A stretch of 64,000 nt of DNA from Allantophomopsis cytisporea (GCA_024752435.1 CP103029.1:1674001-1738000); one strand, 5' to 3'; numbered from the stretch's first letter, positions 25,201 through 37,828 are shown. The notes: generated from the letters alone by a model not told the origin. Numbers and translations are program-made.

Positions 25201-27930
25201 GCTGTGCTGTGCTGTACTGTGCTGTGCCGGAGCTGTGCCTTGCGAAGGTCCTGCGCTGCCCTTGCGAAAGAGGGGAGCTTTCCAGGGCACGGAGGACTCA
25301 GACTTGGACTCAGCTGTCCTAGGGATGCATTTCCATCGGATTTGCGAGTCGCAGTTTGTCTTACCTGTCTGTCCTACTTGCAAGGCTGATGGGGGGTGCT
25401 GGGTTATGACGGAGGCAATGAGGCTTTTCCTACGTACGTTATTATGTGCGAGAGCTTCATCTTGTTCCGTGCAAGTCCACGGGCGTTGCATTGTGGGATA
25501 GCTGGTATCGAGGAATAATGTTCGAGTGATTGTACATACTGTGTACATGCACCGAGATAGATCCATGTGACCAATGAGTACCACCTCCCTTCGACAATAA
25601 CTACCTAATGCTACTGTACGTATTCATTCCTATCTCTCAGACCCTTCTCGACTCTACGCCTCTGCTACCATTCGCCAGTCCTCGCGCCGGATACGCTGTA
25701 GGCTCTGTTCTGCAGCAACCTTCACGCATACAGGTGCAGCTCCAGGCCATTTAGCACTGCTGATTACACCCAGAAGCAGCAATCACAGCGCTTGTAAAGC
25801 AGCAGCTCGAGCCTCTCCCTCTCTCATTTTCGGAGGCACCACTCACACAACCAGCAGCAGCCCTTCAAGCTCCTGGTCCTCGACTCTGGCGCAAGGTGCT
25901 TTGACCATTTCACCACGGCGATGGGCCGTCAAACAGACCTTCAGGTGGCTTCAGTTCATAGACATGCACACTCCGCTCGGCAGGGAAGACGGGAGTGGTA
26001 GTGGTCCTTTCATGAATCTTTTCTCTCCGATGAAGTAATTTTGTGTCGCATATGCTACTCCATAGCGAGGCGTGAGTGAGAGGAAGGTTCACAGGTCCCA
26101 AGTAGAGAATGATTTGCGCCTTTGTGACTCGACCCAGAGAGAGGAGTTCATGGCTGCGGGTAACTTGCATGAACCTCGGCAATCTGATGCTGTCTCTGTT
26201 TACTATGTATGTAAATATGTACTGTCATTGTATGTATGCCCTTCCCGTGCTTTGGGTATAGTAGTTCAGCCTGTAGTAGTGAAAGGGCTGCGGCATGCCG
26301 TTCGAGATGGATAGGAATAGTAAGTCATAATGCGCTAGACATAACCACTTCATCGCATTCATCTTATGCATCCCTGGCGATTGTGATATTTTCCCTTTCA
26401 TATTTCCGTTCTATGTTAGTTGTCAATTATATTGGAAATATGGTAGGCGTGCGTATGCCAATTTCGGGTCATTAGCAATCAAAATAATGGAGATATTTTT
26501 GGGATATTTTGGGATATTTTCGGTCTTCCGTTCTTTTGTGTGCTTTGTGCTGGTGCTTTGCGAAGGCCATGCGCTTTTTATGAAAGAGTGGAGTTTGATA
26601 GTGAACGCGATGGACAGCCGAAATTAATATTGTATTTGGCCTTATGAGATGAGAACGAAGGACAGCGGTATATGCAAGTAATAATAGTAGAAACGATAAA
26701 AATGGCCAGCGTGCTTTTTCGGTACCAGCCTCAACTTGAAGACGTGTTTTTCGGGGTTCCTATACAGAGCTTAGGCAGGGTAAGGGAACATTTCATCGAG
26801 AGTCAGGGAGTATTCTCAGTAGTCTTGCTTGAAATCACACGGACTCACTATGTTGTTGTTGAAGATGCAAGTAAACCTGGTTAGTATTCGTCGTCGTCGT
26901 CCTCCTCCCTCCCTCCCTTTCTCCCCTCCCTTCCCTCCCCTACCTTACCCCATGCCACAAGGGATCCAGGTAAACTTGTAAGCATACCCAGCATAGTAGT
27001 GAGAATGGAATTCTTTCCGTGCAATAGACGTGATGAGCCAGACTCGACTGACTGTAAGTATAACGGTCAATGACAGTGGCTAGAATTCCATACAGTCAAT
27101 GCTGCTTTTGTGCTAAGATCGACAATGTTATCCTCTGGATGACATGGGACCACAGATGATGCTGCACAAGTAGTTCAGAGTCTGTGTTGCGCATTCAGCA
27201 CAAGCTGATCAATGCTGAGTGCACAAATGGAAATGAACTTCACTTCAGACGATTTCCGAAGGTACGGAATGCAGACTTGCAAGTGAGTCGTGTTTTTCCT
27301 GTGGTGCTGTCAGCGTGACTTCAGGGTTCTTACTTGTCTTCCACGCAGAATATCATGTAGGCATGTCAATCAATGAAGGTCAAGTGACACGACATTCATA
27401 ACAACGGACGTATGTATGAGTGTATATCTGTCGAGTTATTCAGAAGATGCCGTAATTTTAGATTGCCCCATTTCCCTTTTGTGTCTCCTCTGATTTATTT
27501 TATGAAATAATATGGAGAGATATATACATACATGCGGAGTACCGATACAGTATACGATATACGAAGAGTGATATGAACGGGAAAACCAAAAAAAAAGCTC
27601 GAGATTGTTATTGCAATGCTAGACTCAATCGGTACGCCGATGCATTCACACTCTAACATTAAATTTTTATTTTTCTCTTTTTACTTCTCCGGGTGTCAGC
27701 CATGGGTTGGCCTACCTTTTAACATTAGACCATACAGGGATTAGAGGCCGGTCAAGAAAGGTGGCCAGCGTTTCAGGACTGCAGCCTCCAACAAGGCCAA
27801 AGCTGTTGGCTAACCCCTCCAAAGCAGCTGTGCTTGACGAACGAGAAGCAGAATTGAATGGATGGCGATGCATGCCCGCACGCCTTCACGCCATCTCGTG
27901 GAGAAGCAATGAATGAGGACTGATGGCAAA

Positions 27931-27994
27931 AGAAGGGGGAGGGGGGAGGGGGGAGAGGGAAGAGGGAAGAGGGAAGAGGGAAGAGGGAAGAGGG
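27931..27994. repeat. Purine-rich AGAGGGA minisatellite
   Basis: A G/A-only tract begins with GGGGGA runs and continues as about six near-perfect copies of a seven-base AGAGGGA unit on the + strand. It lies in the gene-poor region and explains a Pro/Leu/Ser-repeat frame on the opposite strand. Confidence 0.85.
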
Positions 27995-28263
27995 CGAAGC
28001 GAATATGTAGAGTAACTGAGTAACAGAGTTGCTTTGGTGAAACTAAACAGGATGAAATGATTATGGAGGTCGGTATTCATAGAGATACATAGAGAGTAAT
28101 GTTCCTTGCTGGCAGCGACAGTGATGATGAACATGACTATGAAGATGACAACGAATAGAAACCAAACAATAATAGCAGCAGCAGCAGCAGCATCAATGGC
28201 AATACCGCACAACTCATACTTTTAATTTGTCTCCCATTTTGCTTTCTATCCTTCCCCACTCAT

Positions 28264-28266
<3 letters not shown>

Positions 28267-28308
<42 letters not shown>

Positions 28309-28522
28309 ATCCGGGGCATCAGCATCAACAACACCATCATCTTCAATTTCATCATTCTCAGACACCTGTTCAATTCTACACGGAACCTAAAGAGCCTTAT
28401 AGCGACCCACACAACCCTAGGTCCTATTCCGATGTCCTTTTGGCGATTCGACTTCCCTTTGGCGATTTGAGACTCCCCGTCCCTGTCCCCGTCCCAGTCG
28501 CAGTTCCAGTCCCAGTCCCTCT
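28267..28522. repeat. CAT triplet tract and CCAGTCC-type repeat
   Basis: About 14 perfect CAT triplets (28267-28309) are followed at 28478-28522 by short imperfect repeats of CCAGTCC/CCCTGTCC type. On the + strand the first tract reads as repeated TCAT. It lies about 2.9 kb upstream of the phosphatase start on the same strand. Whether it is transcribed is unknown. Confidence 0.85.
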
Positions 28523-31218
28523 CTCGGTGGTTAGTAAACAAGTAGAGTAGGGTAGGGTACCTCAGTCTAGTTACGAAAAATGAAAGTTCAAGGTCAAGGT
28601 CAAGGTCAGGTCCCCTCGTCTTTCTTTCTCTGTTCTCCGTCTGTCTGCTCTGTTGAGAGTGTCTTCTGTTCTGTCTCCTTCTCCACAGCAAAGTGCGTTC
28701 GTTCTTTGAAAGCCGGCCCACTTTTTGGCTACTACATACCACCGACCGTGCCACTTCAGAAACTCGCCCTTTACACACTAAGCCTTCAGCGGCAGGAAAA
28801 TGCCCAGCCTTTCATCTTACGCGCCAGTTAGAGATGAGAATCGCCCGAAGTTTTGTCTGGTTTTGGGGGGTTGGTTGAGAGAGGATGGAGAGTGAGATGG
28901 GGGTGGGATTTGTTTTTCATTTGTTTTTTTTTTCTTCTTTCTTTTTCATTATCTTTTCTTTTCTTTTTCAAGAGGGGATTGTGGATGGGAGGGAAAGGCT
29001 ATGGTGGTGGTGAGAGAAAGGTTAGGGAGAGGAGAGGAGAGTCAGAAGTCAAGTCTCGTCGTCAATTGACATTCCACCATTCCATTAACCACGCGACATG
29101 CCTCGGATTAGTGTGGTGGTGCTTCGAAATAGAATAGCATAGCATAGCCAACCATTCCCAGTATTCTGTCCGTTCACCAGACTTGTAGTAGGGAAATACT
29201 CTCTATCTCTCTCTATGTCCCTCTCTAGTCCCTCTCTGTCCCTCTCCATCTATTCATATCATACATACATACCACTCCATACCGAACCTCATACCTCGTA
29301 CCTCCCTCCTCCTAAAATAGGAATTCCTCTACCACCACCACCACCACCAGCTATTTCGTGTCGAATTTCCATTTCTATTAAATTATATTCTTTTCTTTCT
29401 TTCTTTTATCGTTTGTTTGTTTATTTATTTCCCTCTTACTCTTCTCCCCTTCAAGAATCCCCTCTCAAGTGTGTGACCTCTTGGAGCGAACACAACACTG
29501 CCCACCCTACTAACCATCAATTTCCCCCCACCCTCTCATACAATACCTACCAATACCCAGCCTCCGAACAGTTATTTCTGTACAACCCCCCCTCCTCACT
29601 ATCCTAGACTTTCGCCTTCGATCTCGACCTTTTGCATGCCCTCATCTTCGTCTTATTACTCACTTGAACAAAGTACTTCCCTACACGTACATCCTTCTCG
29701 TTCGTTCTTGTCTGCACCTGAAAGAAAAGGTGGAGAAAGCAAGAGATACAAGCAAGAGAGAAGAGAACGGACAAAAGAGCAGAAGGACGCATGGTAGAAC
29801 CAATGAAATAGAAGTTCCAAAAAGAAACCTTGGATAACAATAAACGGCAAACACCAACCGCCATTCATTCTTTGTTAAACGTCAACTGCTACTCCAACTC
29901 CAATTCCAACTCCCATACTTTAACTCGCCTCCCCTTCCCATTCACATCTTATTCATAATTCAAGTTAGTCTTTCTCACCAGACCCCATATTGGAACTCAC
30001 ACCAAAGGCATTCCTAATCCAGTCCCAGACCACGTTAAGGTGAAAGGCAAAAGGCAAAAGGCAAAGACAATAAAGTGGCAGAGCTCTCAACAGAGCAAAG
30101 CATAGCAAGCAAGAAGCATCGTGTAAGCCCGTCACTCTCCATCCCATTCGCTCACCTTAGCGCTCAGCTTGTGCAGTCTGCCGGGGCCTCTCTAGGCATT
30201 CTGGCACCGATCAGCCAGTCTAATTATAGACACTGCACCTTCAAACGCTCCCGTTGGCTGCTTGCACTCTGCTAAATGACCATGGCTGACATACTATCGC
30301 TTGGGTACCGCAGATTGGGATTCACTCAACCTGAACCCTGGAAGGCACACCTTCTCTCGTGTCTCTCGTCGTCTCGTCGTCTCGTCTTCCATTCTCGGCG
30401 ACGACATCGCATCGCTGTCGTTGCGACTCTGCGAAAAAACCCATATCGACCATTTCGACCCAGAAATATCGTCAACCCGACTAACCTCCTCCAATACAAC
30501 AATTTCTCTCTTCATCTTCATCTCTTCTTGGCGCATTGCGAAACTGCCTTCCAAACAAACCCCATCGCCTCGGTCCTTTTTGCCTTTCTTCGGTGTCAAT
30601 TCCCATTCAGCCTTACGCCCGTTGAGGTCTGATTTGTCTGTTCGAAGCCGGCTGCGAACGACGATCTAGCATTGCGATTCACCATCATCACGACCCATTC
30701 CTTTCTGTGATATCCATATTATATCGTTGTCGAGGGTTTTAGATTTGATCTGGTATCTTAATACATTTGTTGGAACGGATACATCATCGAAATACCAGAC
30801 GGTTTCGCGAGAAGCGTCTGCACTTTACCCACCGGTTCGGATTCGACGTGTAAATACCACCGTTTCTTTTTTCATATATCCTTTGGCTCGCGACATTTCT
30901 CGATTGCCGGCCAAGCTGTAGTCAGCTATACTTGGTTGAGAAATCAGATGTACATGCGACAGGTGTCTAAATTCATCCAAAACTCGCTCTCCCCATGCGC
31001 TGTCTTTCGCGACGTCACACTGCTGGCCTCGACGTCTTGGGAAGCTCTGTGGCCTTGCTACTTTCACAAAGACTTCACGAAGAACCTCACTGACATTCCA
31101 TCTTAGAACATTCGAATCTACAACTGTAATTGCGTTATTTTCACCTAAAGATTCGACAGGAAGAGCACCAAGCGCCTCCACGATTAAAGAGAGCCATTCG
31201 TGTGCATCGAGTCTGCCT

Positions 31219-33756
31219 ATGTCAATACCCGTAGAGAGTCAGCGACGCTCTCCACAGGCACAATCTACGATGCCTGTAGCAACAGGTCGACGACTTTATC
31301 AGGACCACATTCCATCTTTTATGTCTGTATATGGGGACGATGCCAGCATGGAGGATAATGAGAGCAGGGTGAACCTCACCCATCACAACAGCGCCGATAC
31401 CAAACAGCTATTCTCAAATCCATCATTTCGAGGTAGCAATACATTAGATCCTCAACTACACAATCCGCACAATTATAACGATAGCAATTCCACACAGGCC
31501 TCAGAGTCTACAGATTCCTCACCCACAACAACAGTATCGACGGCCGATTCATGTTCAACGACTGACACGTCTCCAAATTCATCCCCAGAATCGCCAATAG
31601 CGATAATACCACTCTCCTCCTTCACTTCCGCTACGTTTGGCCTTCGTGGTCTCGACAATCTCACCATGTCGGATATGCATCCTACACCGTTAAATCCAAA
31701 CTTCGACCGACCCATGACCTCGCCATCCCCACGAAGACCTCGAAACGCAAAGGGTCTTGCCTTAAATTTATCTCAATCTCCACCACCACCAGATGTCCCA
31801 CAACAGTCATCTGCGCCGTCTTCGCCTTCTTTCGTCAAGCCTGATATTCCGAAAGCCAGGAGAAAGCCAAGTATCTTAAGCCTCCAGACTTCTGCGGCTG
31901 TTGCTTTGCAGCCACGCTTAACATTTGATGCCCCTCCCACACCAGGTGTCATCAGAACCACCACAATTCGTCATGCTCACTCATCTCCTCAGTTAATGGC
32001 CGACCCGATGCGAAGTAGTTTGACTGGACCGGAAGGTGGCATGCAATTCCCCCAGTTCGAGCGGTCTCGAATTTCGGGATTATCGTCCACCTTCCGTAGG
32101 CCCTCCGCGCTCAAAGACACTTTACTGGGCTCTGAGCCCATCGAAGAGGAGGAAAATTCACCAATCAGGACCCAAATGGCTACCCGCTCACAAGCCGATA
32201 TCCGTGGAGACAGTTTCGACTTGCCTATGTCACAAGAGGACGCAAAATCGCCCGGTTACCCGGATGGTCCGGTTATGATATATGAGCCAAATGTGTTTCT
32301 TTTCTTGGAACCAACAGCTGAAGAGGCTCGAAAATTCGATGTCATCTTCAATGTTGCGCAGGAGGTCAAGAATCCGTTTACAGCAAAGAACGAGTCTCCA
32401 CGACCATCTCCAAGACCCTTGACCATGGACCGATCGTGGCCGAAATTCGACCCCATGGACTTGGACGATCGGGATAATATTCCAGAACCGGACACCGCAG
32501 TTTCGTGTGCTACGTTCCAGACTGCTTTTGAGATGCAGCCTGATGAGGAGGAGAATAGCGGCTCGAGCGATGCCTCTTCTGTTACGCCAAAGCCCTCGGA
32601 TGAAGCCGAACGGGAACCAGAATATATCCATATTCCATGGGAGCACAACACAGATATTGCGAAAGACCTCATGGGTCTTTGTGAAACTATCGATAATCGA
32701 GCGAAAGATGGAAAGAAAGTACTTATTCACTGTCAACAGGGAGCGAGTCGATCCGCCAGTCTTATTATTGCATATGGCATGTATATAAATCCGGAGTTAT
32801 CAGTTAATGATGCATATCATGCAGCACAAGCACGAAGTAGATGGATCAGTCCGAACATGAAGCTCATGTATGCGCTACAAGATTTTCAAAAAGAGATCGA
32901 GAGAAAAAAACAAGGGGCAAGCGGATACAAAACTAGAAGCGGTCGTAGCCCAACGAAACACCGAACTACGCTTTCTGCGGACGCCATCGAATTCAACCTG
33001 AAGGAGCCACAAACAGCACCTCTTCCAGCAGAGAGAGAATCGCCTAGAAGCAGTAGCCCGGACAATGGATATCGAGCCCGCGGGAATTCTTCCCCAAATA
33101 TCGGTGATATAACCCCAGGTCCATCTTCAGCGCCATCAACATTCTCCTGGAATGCGAAGTTCGACTTACCACCAAAATCTCCAGCGGAAGAGTCACAAAA
33201 GAAAGCAAGTGAAAGGCCGAATGGACTTCTTGGCCCACTCAGCGCACTCGCGCCTTCAAGACCACCACCACCTCCTCCAACTCAATCAGCTCCCTCATTT
33301 GAAATCCGATCAAGCTTCAGCTCGCACAGGACGTTCCCCAACATGGCAAGTATCGGCAGCGTAACTTCACCATCAACCGCATCGGAGGCCTCCCCAGCCC
33401 CATCCCCTGACTTCCATCTCGCGCCCCAGTTTGCCACCGCCCCAAATTTCCGCCGACAATTCACCTCGCAAAGGCTAGACGGTGACGAGCCACCACCTAC
33501 CCCGGGTCTCTTCTCGCCACGTATCCAAGAGTTCACAGGGCATCCCTTGCACTCTTTCAGCCCACCTCCACCCGACCTCATGTCGCCGCGCGCTACAGAG
33601 TTCAACTTGAACCCCTTTCACCCACCCCCTGCTCCGTCTACGAAATATTCGGCTGTTAGAAGTTCACTGGCGCCGTCGAGGGTTGACGATGATCCTAGAA
33701 GTCCGGCTACGAAGGGTGAGGCGCCAATTATTCGGTCAATAGATGAGTTGTTGTAA
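31219..33756 (+). CDS. Dual-specificity phosphatase, MAP-kinase phosphatase type (Msg5-like)
   Basis: Predicted 845-aa single-exon protein-tyrosine/dual-specificity phosphatase. The signature HCQQGASRSAS places the nucleophilic Cys at 505 and the P-loop Arg at 511. Preceding motifs VFLFLEPTAEEARKFDVIFNVAQEV (about 355-380) and IHIPWEHNTDIAKDL (about 472-486) and the following ISPNMKLMYALQDF complete the domain, with an extra loop of nearly 100 residues inserted between the two preceding motifs. The layout, with a long disordered Ser/Pro-rich N-terminus, matches yeast Msg5 and filamentous-fungal relatives that switch off MAP kinases of the cell-wall and mating pathways. Residues 600-845 are Pro-rich and disordered, with several TPGLFSPR/MSPRATEF-like repeats that could dock kinases. 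The canonical general-acid Asp is not in the usual position (W-E-H instead). I took the first ATG of the open frame; the leader upstream is long and holds many short frames. Confidence 0.9.
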   Translation: MSIPVESQRRSPQAQSTMPVATGRRLYQDHIPSFMSVYGDDASMEDNESRVNLTHHNSADTKQLFSNPSFRGSNTLDPQLHNPHNYNDSNSTQASESTDSSPTTTVSTADSCSTTDTSPNSSPESPIAIIPLSSFTSATFGLRGLDNLTMSDMHPTPLNPNFDRPMTSPSPRRPRNAKGLALNLSQSPPPPDVPQQSSAPSSPSFVKPDIPKARRKPSILSLQTSAAVALQPRLTFDAPPTPGVIRTTTIRHAHSSPQLMADPMRSSLTGPEGGMQFPQFERSRISGLSSTFRRPSALKDTLLGSEPIEEEENSPIRTQMATRSQADIRGDSFDLPMSQEDAKSPGYPDGPVMIYEPNVFLFLEPTAEEARKFDVIFNVAQEVKNPFTAKNESPRPSPRPLTMDRSWPKFDPMDLDDRDNIPEPDTAVSCATFQTAFEMQPDEEENSGSSDASSVTPKPSDEAEREPEYIHIPWEHNTDIAKDLMGLCETIDNRAKDGKKVLIHCQQGASRSASLIIAYGMYINPELSVNDAYHAAQARSRWISPNMKLMYALQDFQKEIERKKQGASGYKTRSGRSPTKHRTTLSADAIEFNLKEPQTAPLPAERESPRSSSPDNGYRARGNSSPNIGDITPGPSSAPSTFSWNAKFDLPPKSPAEESQKKASERPNGLLGPLSALAPSRPPPPPPTQSAPSFEIRSSFSSHRTFPNMASIGSVTSPSTASEASPAPSPDFHLAPQFATAPNFRRQFTSQRLDGDEPPPTPGLFSPRIQEFTGHPLHSFSPPPPDLMSPRATEFNLNPFHPPPAPSTKYSAVRSSLAPSRVDDDPRSPATKGEAPIIRSIDELL

Positions 33757-36700
33757 TGGATATCATCTCTTCATCTTTCGTCATCAGCCAGGTTTGGCGT
33801 TCAAATTACTCCTATATCTCTACCAATCTACCAACCTACCCATCCACCTACCTACCTATCAATCATGTTCAACATGCCGAGTATATAAAAAGACTCATCT
33901 TACCATAATGTCTGTCGTTCCTGTCTTGTCTCTCAATCAAAAAAGCGGCGTCTTGCAAAATCAAATTCATATCCATCGATTCCCACCGGCGTTTCCAAGT
34001 GTTCTGTTCCATTTTTCATTTTCATCTTTGAAATAATTCCCTTCGTTTATTCCCCCACACACAAACCAATTCTGCTTCGTTCTTTTTACCAATACAATCG
34101 TTTGGCTGGGCGTCATCCATCTTGTCTCTTCATCTGACCACTCTTTCTTTTCTTTTGTGCCTTTTCTCTTCTTCAATTCCCTATCCTCCCCTCCCCTCCC
34201 AATATTCCTATCCGGATTTTGGTACCCTTCTTTTGAAGGTTCGGGGCTTTGGCTGGGCTTTACAAAGTGGAGGGTTGGAGTGCACATAGTTTGTTCCGTC
34301 CTGGTGGACGATTGAGGATATTCTTGGTGGATGTTTTTTTTCCCTTTTTTTTTTTTGTTTTTTTGCCTTTCTTCTTCTCGATCATATATAACATCGAACT
34401 AGTGTCTTGTTTTTGTTTGTGCTACCTCGCCCCCTTTTCTTTTGCTTTGCAAGTGTTCACTTTTTTTCTTTTCTGTCTTGTCATTTGTCAACTTCATTTT
34501 TTCTGGTTTATGGGCCATGGGATGGGGGAAAATCGTGTGGGTAGTTTTATGTTTTGTGTGATTTGATTAGATTGGGGATGTAGAATGTGAGGATTTTGAA
34601 AGATCTTGTGCTTTTTACTGGCTGTGATTTTTGGTGTCTTTTTGATGTCTGCCTTGCTTGATGATGAGCCGGGTGATATTTGGATTGTGGGGGTTGGGTT
34701 TAAATGGAATTTGAATGTTTATGATCTTGTGGTGAGTCGTCCGGATGGGGTATGTGTGGGTTGAGATCAAGTCGGTTAGGGGTAAGTACGCCTTCTCATT
34801 CTTCTAACGCTCGAGAGCTTTCTTTTGGTCGAGACACATCCGCGGATTCTTCAGCTGATACGGAGTTCATGAAGTGAATCGTCTGGTCCTGAGTTCGATG
34901 CTGCTTCGTTGGCGATGCTTGATCCTTTCGTCAAGTGATTCAAGTCAGATCGCTACGTTCTCTTCTGTTTATTCTTGGAAAGTCCAATATGTTCAGGCCA
35001 CTGGAAGGGCTTCCTGTGAGTCGAATCACTTCATTGGGGGCTTAGTACGAGGTCCCGTTTTGGAGACGACGCATGTTCCTTACAGGACTTTGTAATCCAG
35101 CTTTTATCTGTGAAGCTTGTGGACCTATTCCCTCTTCAAGTGACGATCGTCCGAGTCGGGAAGCAGACTCGTTATGATGTCCAAACAGCTTCATGTCACA
35201 CCCAAGTGACAAACCAATAGCTGGCGCTTCTAGATATCAAGGTTTACACATGAATTCTGTGTTTCCATATTTCGATAGTCGCAAACGAAGAAGGAAGATA
35301 GGCGCCAACTTACCTCCAAAACAAGTCATGGGGCTGCAAAATGATAGCTGGGCGATTAAAGGGCAGCCAATGATAATCGCAAAAAGAAAGTTTAACCCCA
35401 GAGAGATGCCAGGGATGGTAGACTTGGCATTTCAAGGGACGATCCGCGAACTATTTGCCTTCTCAGCCCCGCTTTGAGTACAAGTTGCTCACCGCAAGTT
35501 TCATCCCATTATTATAAAATGTTACTATTCCACCGAATTTCAATGGCTCTGCTAAAGCTCTTGGATACGAAAGAAGATGGTTCAAAAATGCACGCAATGC
35601 GGCCATACCAGAGGCAACTGTCCTTGTGAACAGGAACACATAGATGTGTCGACCGGACACCGCTATTGCGTAAGCAGGATGTTGGAATTTCCTCAGATGG
35701 AGTGTAACTGACTTGATTCCAGTGCAGGTGCAATGGGCAGATGTCACTACAAGACGAGAATTCCAGCAATAATTCTCGCATTGTCACTCCTGAGACTATT
35801 CCTAAGTCTTCATCATCGCGCCAGCAGCCTGGCCAGAAGTAATAGTTATCACTCAACATCAACATCGTTCAACTCTCAAGTCGACTCACGGAAATGCGAG
35901 TGCATCAACTCTTCCACCGGAAAACTATGAATTGCCATCTTCTCGCGCCCTTATGACCTGACTAAGCATAGGGAGCTCTTCACCATTCGCAGAGGCAAAG
36001 GGTGTGATGTGAAGTGTGCGATGAGGAGAAGAGATGCATCAGCAAGGCATATGGGGTTGTCCATCCAGCGGTATACCGGCCCGTCATAAATAGTCGACAT
36101 ATTCTATCTATAGCAGGAAATTGAGGATTATCGTAAGAATTGCGTATCTCGAAACCAAATGATGTCCAAGTTCAGAGATCGGTAGATTGTACCCATGATG
36201 CTTCTTGGTAGTCTGCATCCAGACATGTTCCGAGAAAACTGTAAATGAGACGAGAACCTACAAATCCATCAGTACCAAGCCCACTTCAGATTCCCTGTTT
36301 AGCTCGCAAGAAGTAATGGCCTACCGGAACTACAGCAACAAGAGTACAGGAAGAGACCACTATGCGCCTTGCTGATATCCAAGTGACTGCCGCCATAATC
36401 AGTGAGCTATATCGTGCAGAGACCGACTCGAAGCGCACGACGGGAGGGGCGAGAAGAGTGAAATGGTTGCAACATATATGAAGAAAGCTGTAATGATCAA
36501 GCTCTTGGATGAGCCACGGATCTGATAAAATGCACTTGTGAGGTGTAGCGCTGACAAAATCTGCGTGGAGAACCAGACGCGCTCTAAGGTATCCCAATAT
36601 ATCGCGTTGATCTCGTGGGAACAGCTGCTCCAACCGAGGGTATCATTGCAAGCTTCGAATCGCTCTCTGACTCCTCAACTGCCGAACACTATCGAGCAGG

Positions 36701-37828
36701 TTTATAAATGGCAGGGTGGATCGCATGAGAACTTGAAGCTGCAGTTTCATGTTGCTTGATGAGAGGAAATTCTCGCACCTTGGAAATAATCTCTAGGTAG
36801 CCGTCGTCGTTTTTCAAGACCACTCTCAGCGTGTAAGGACAACACTTTAAGAACGAAGCCTCGCGAAATAGACTCAAGGTTATATCTTAATGATCTGGGA
36901 AGTTGCAAGATCCAGGGAATCCTAAAGTTTCAGATTCTGTGTCCTTCAGCCCTTCGCAACCAATGCTGTTGATTTCTGGAGACACAACTCAACTCCTCTG
37001 TCCTTAAAGGAGGCTTGAGATATCCTCGAACCAATAGCTTAATACAGCCTCTAATCCATATATGGTGTCGGATACAGAGTTCAATTTGTCAGGGGGCAAG
37101 GGGGTGTCCTTTTAGAAGACCTGATAGTTCCCCAAAGTCACAATCTGTAAAACAATTAGCTTACACAGTTCAATAAGACTCTTATAAGGCGTAAAAACTT
37201 GAGTACGGCATTGTTCCTTGGCAAGGGATTCTTATACCACAGACTATCCTCGTCAGACAAGTGACCTGTCACCATTTCTTCATACCTTGAGACAATTGAG
37301 AATGAATGCGTTATAGTGACCACTGCTCTTAGTGAATACGCTGCAAAGGGATCGAAGACCATAGTTATCTATCTGTAGAATATCCCAAAGACCCGGGTTG
37401 ACTACTTTGTGGCTTTTGATATGTGTCGTTGCGGATACTGTCAAGTAAACAAATACAACAGTCATAAGTACATGAGTTTGGACAAAACACTAACGTACGA
37501 AGCCCGAAGAGTTGCCCCTCATAGAACATCAGATAGTAACTGGATGAATAGAAAGACCAAGATCTAGGCCAGATAAGTTTCTTGACTGGTTCCAGAATGA
37601 ACACCAGCGAGGGCAAGTCTGGTAGAAAATGCATTCCCACTTCCACTCTTCATAGTAGAAAGTAAACCTTGAAGTGGTATGAGACAGTATAAACAAAAAG
37701 CATAGAGCAACCACACTCAGGACTACTACATGGAAGTGACTTCAACAAAATCTTATCTATTCAAATCACTCTAATATATACACCTAAAAACGACACACAA
37801 GAAAGCAACTACTCCACCATATATCAAA
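33757..37828. other. Phosphatase 3' flank and gene-poor region
   Basis: The first 400 bases are the likely 3' UTR of the phosphatase, pyrimidine-rich and carrying about ten TCAT motifs (33763-34133). About 34320-34560 is a T-rich stretch. From about 35100 to 37740 the - strand shows several hydrophobic but broken frames (for example near 35290-35460, 36290-36630 and 37365-37700), one followed by a good GTAAGT donor. They could be pieces of a multi-exon or decayed membrane-protein gene. I could not join them into a frame or assign a family, so no gene is called. Confidence 0.45.

Larger units (their letters stand above)
22219..31218. other. Nine-kilobase stretch without a recognisable gene
   Basis: I read all frames here and found none with family likeness. 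About 22600-24000 is AT-rich and could be another worn-out element, but no transposon protein block was identifiable. About 24850-25600 carries overlapping antisense frames (up to 231 codons) built partly on a GCTGT repeat at 25196-25227. From about 28200 the + strand becomes pyrimidine-rich with CAT and CCAGTCC repeats, and 28800-31218 looks like the long leader and promoter of the phosphatase gene at 31219, with many short upstream frames. Small unannotated or non-coding transcripts cannot be excluded. Confidence 0.45.

Noticed and set aside
24889..25584. 231-codon - strand open frame with Gln/His/Ser-Thr repeats
   Set aside because: Contains a translated GCTGT repeat and shows no conserved motif; overlapping + strand frames are equally long.
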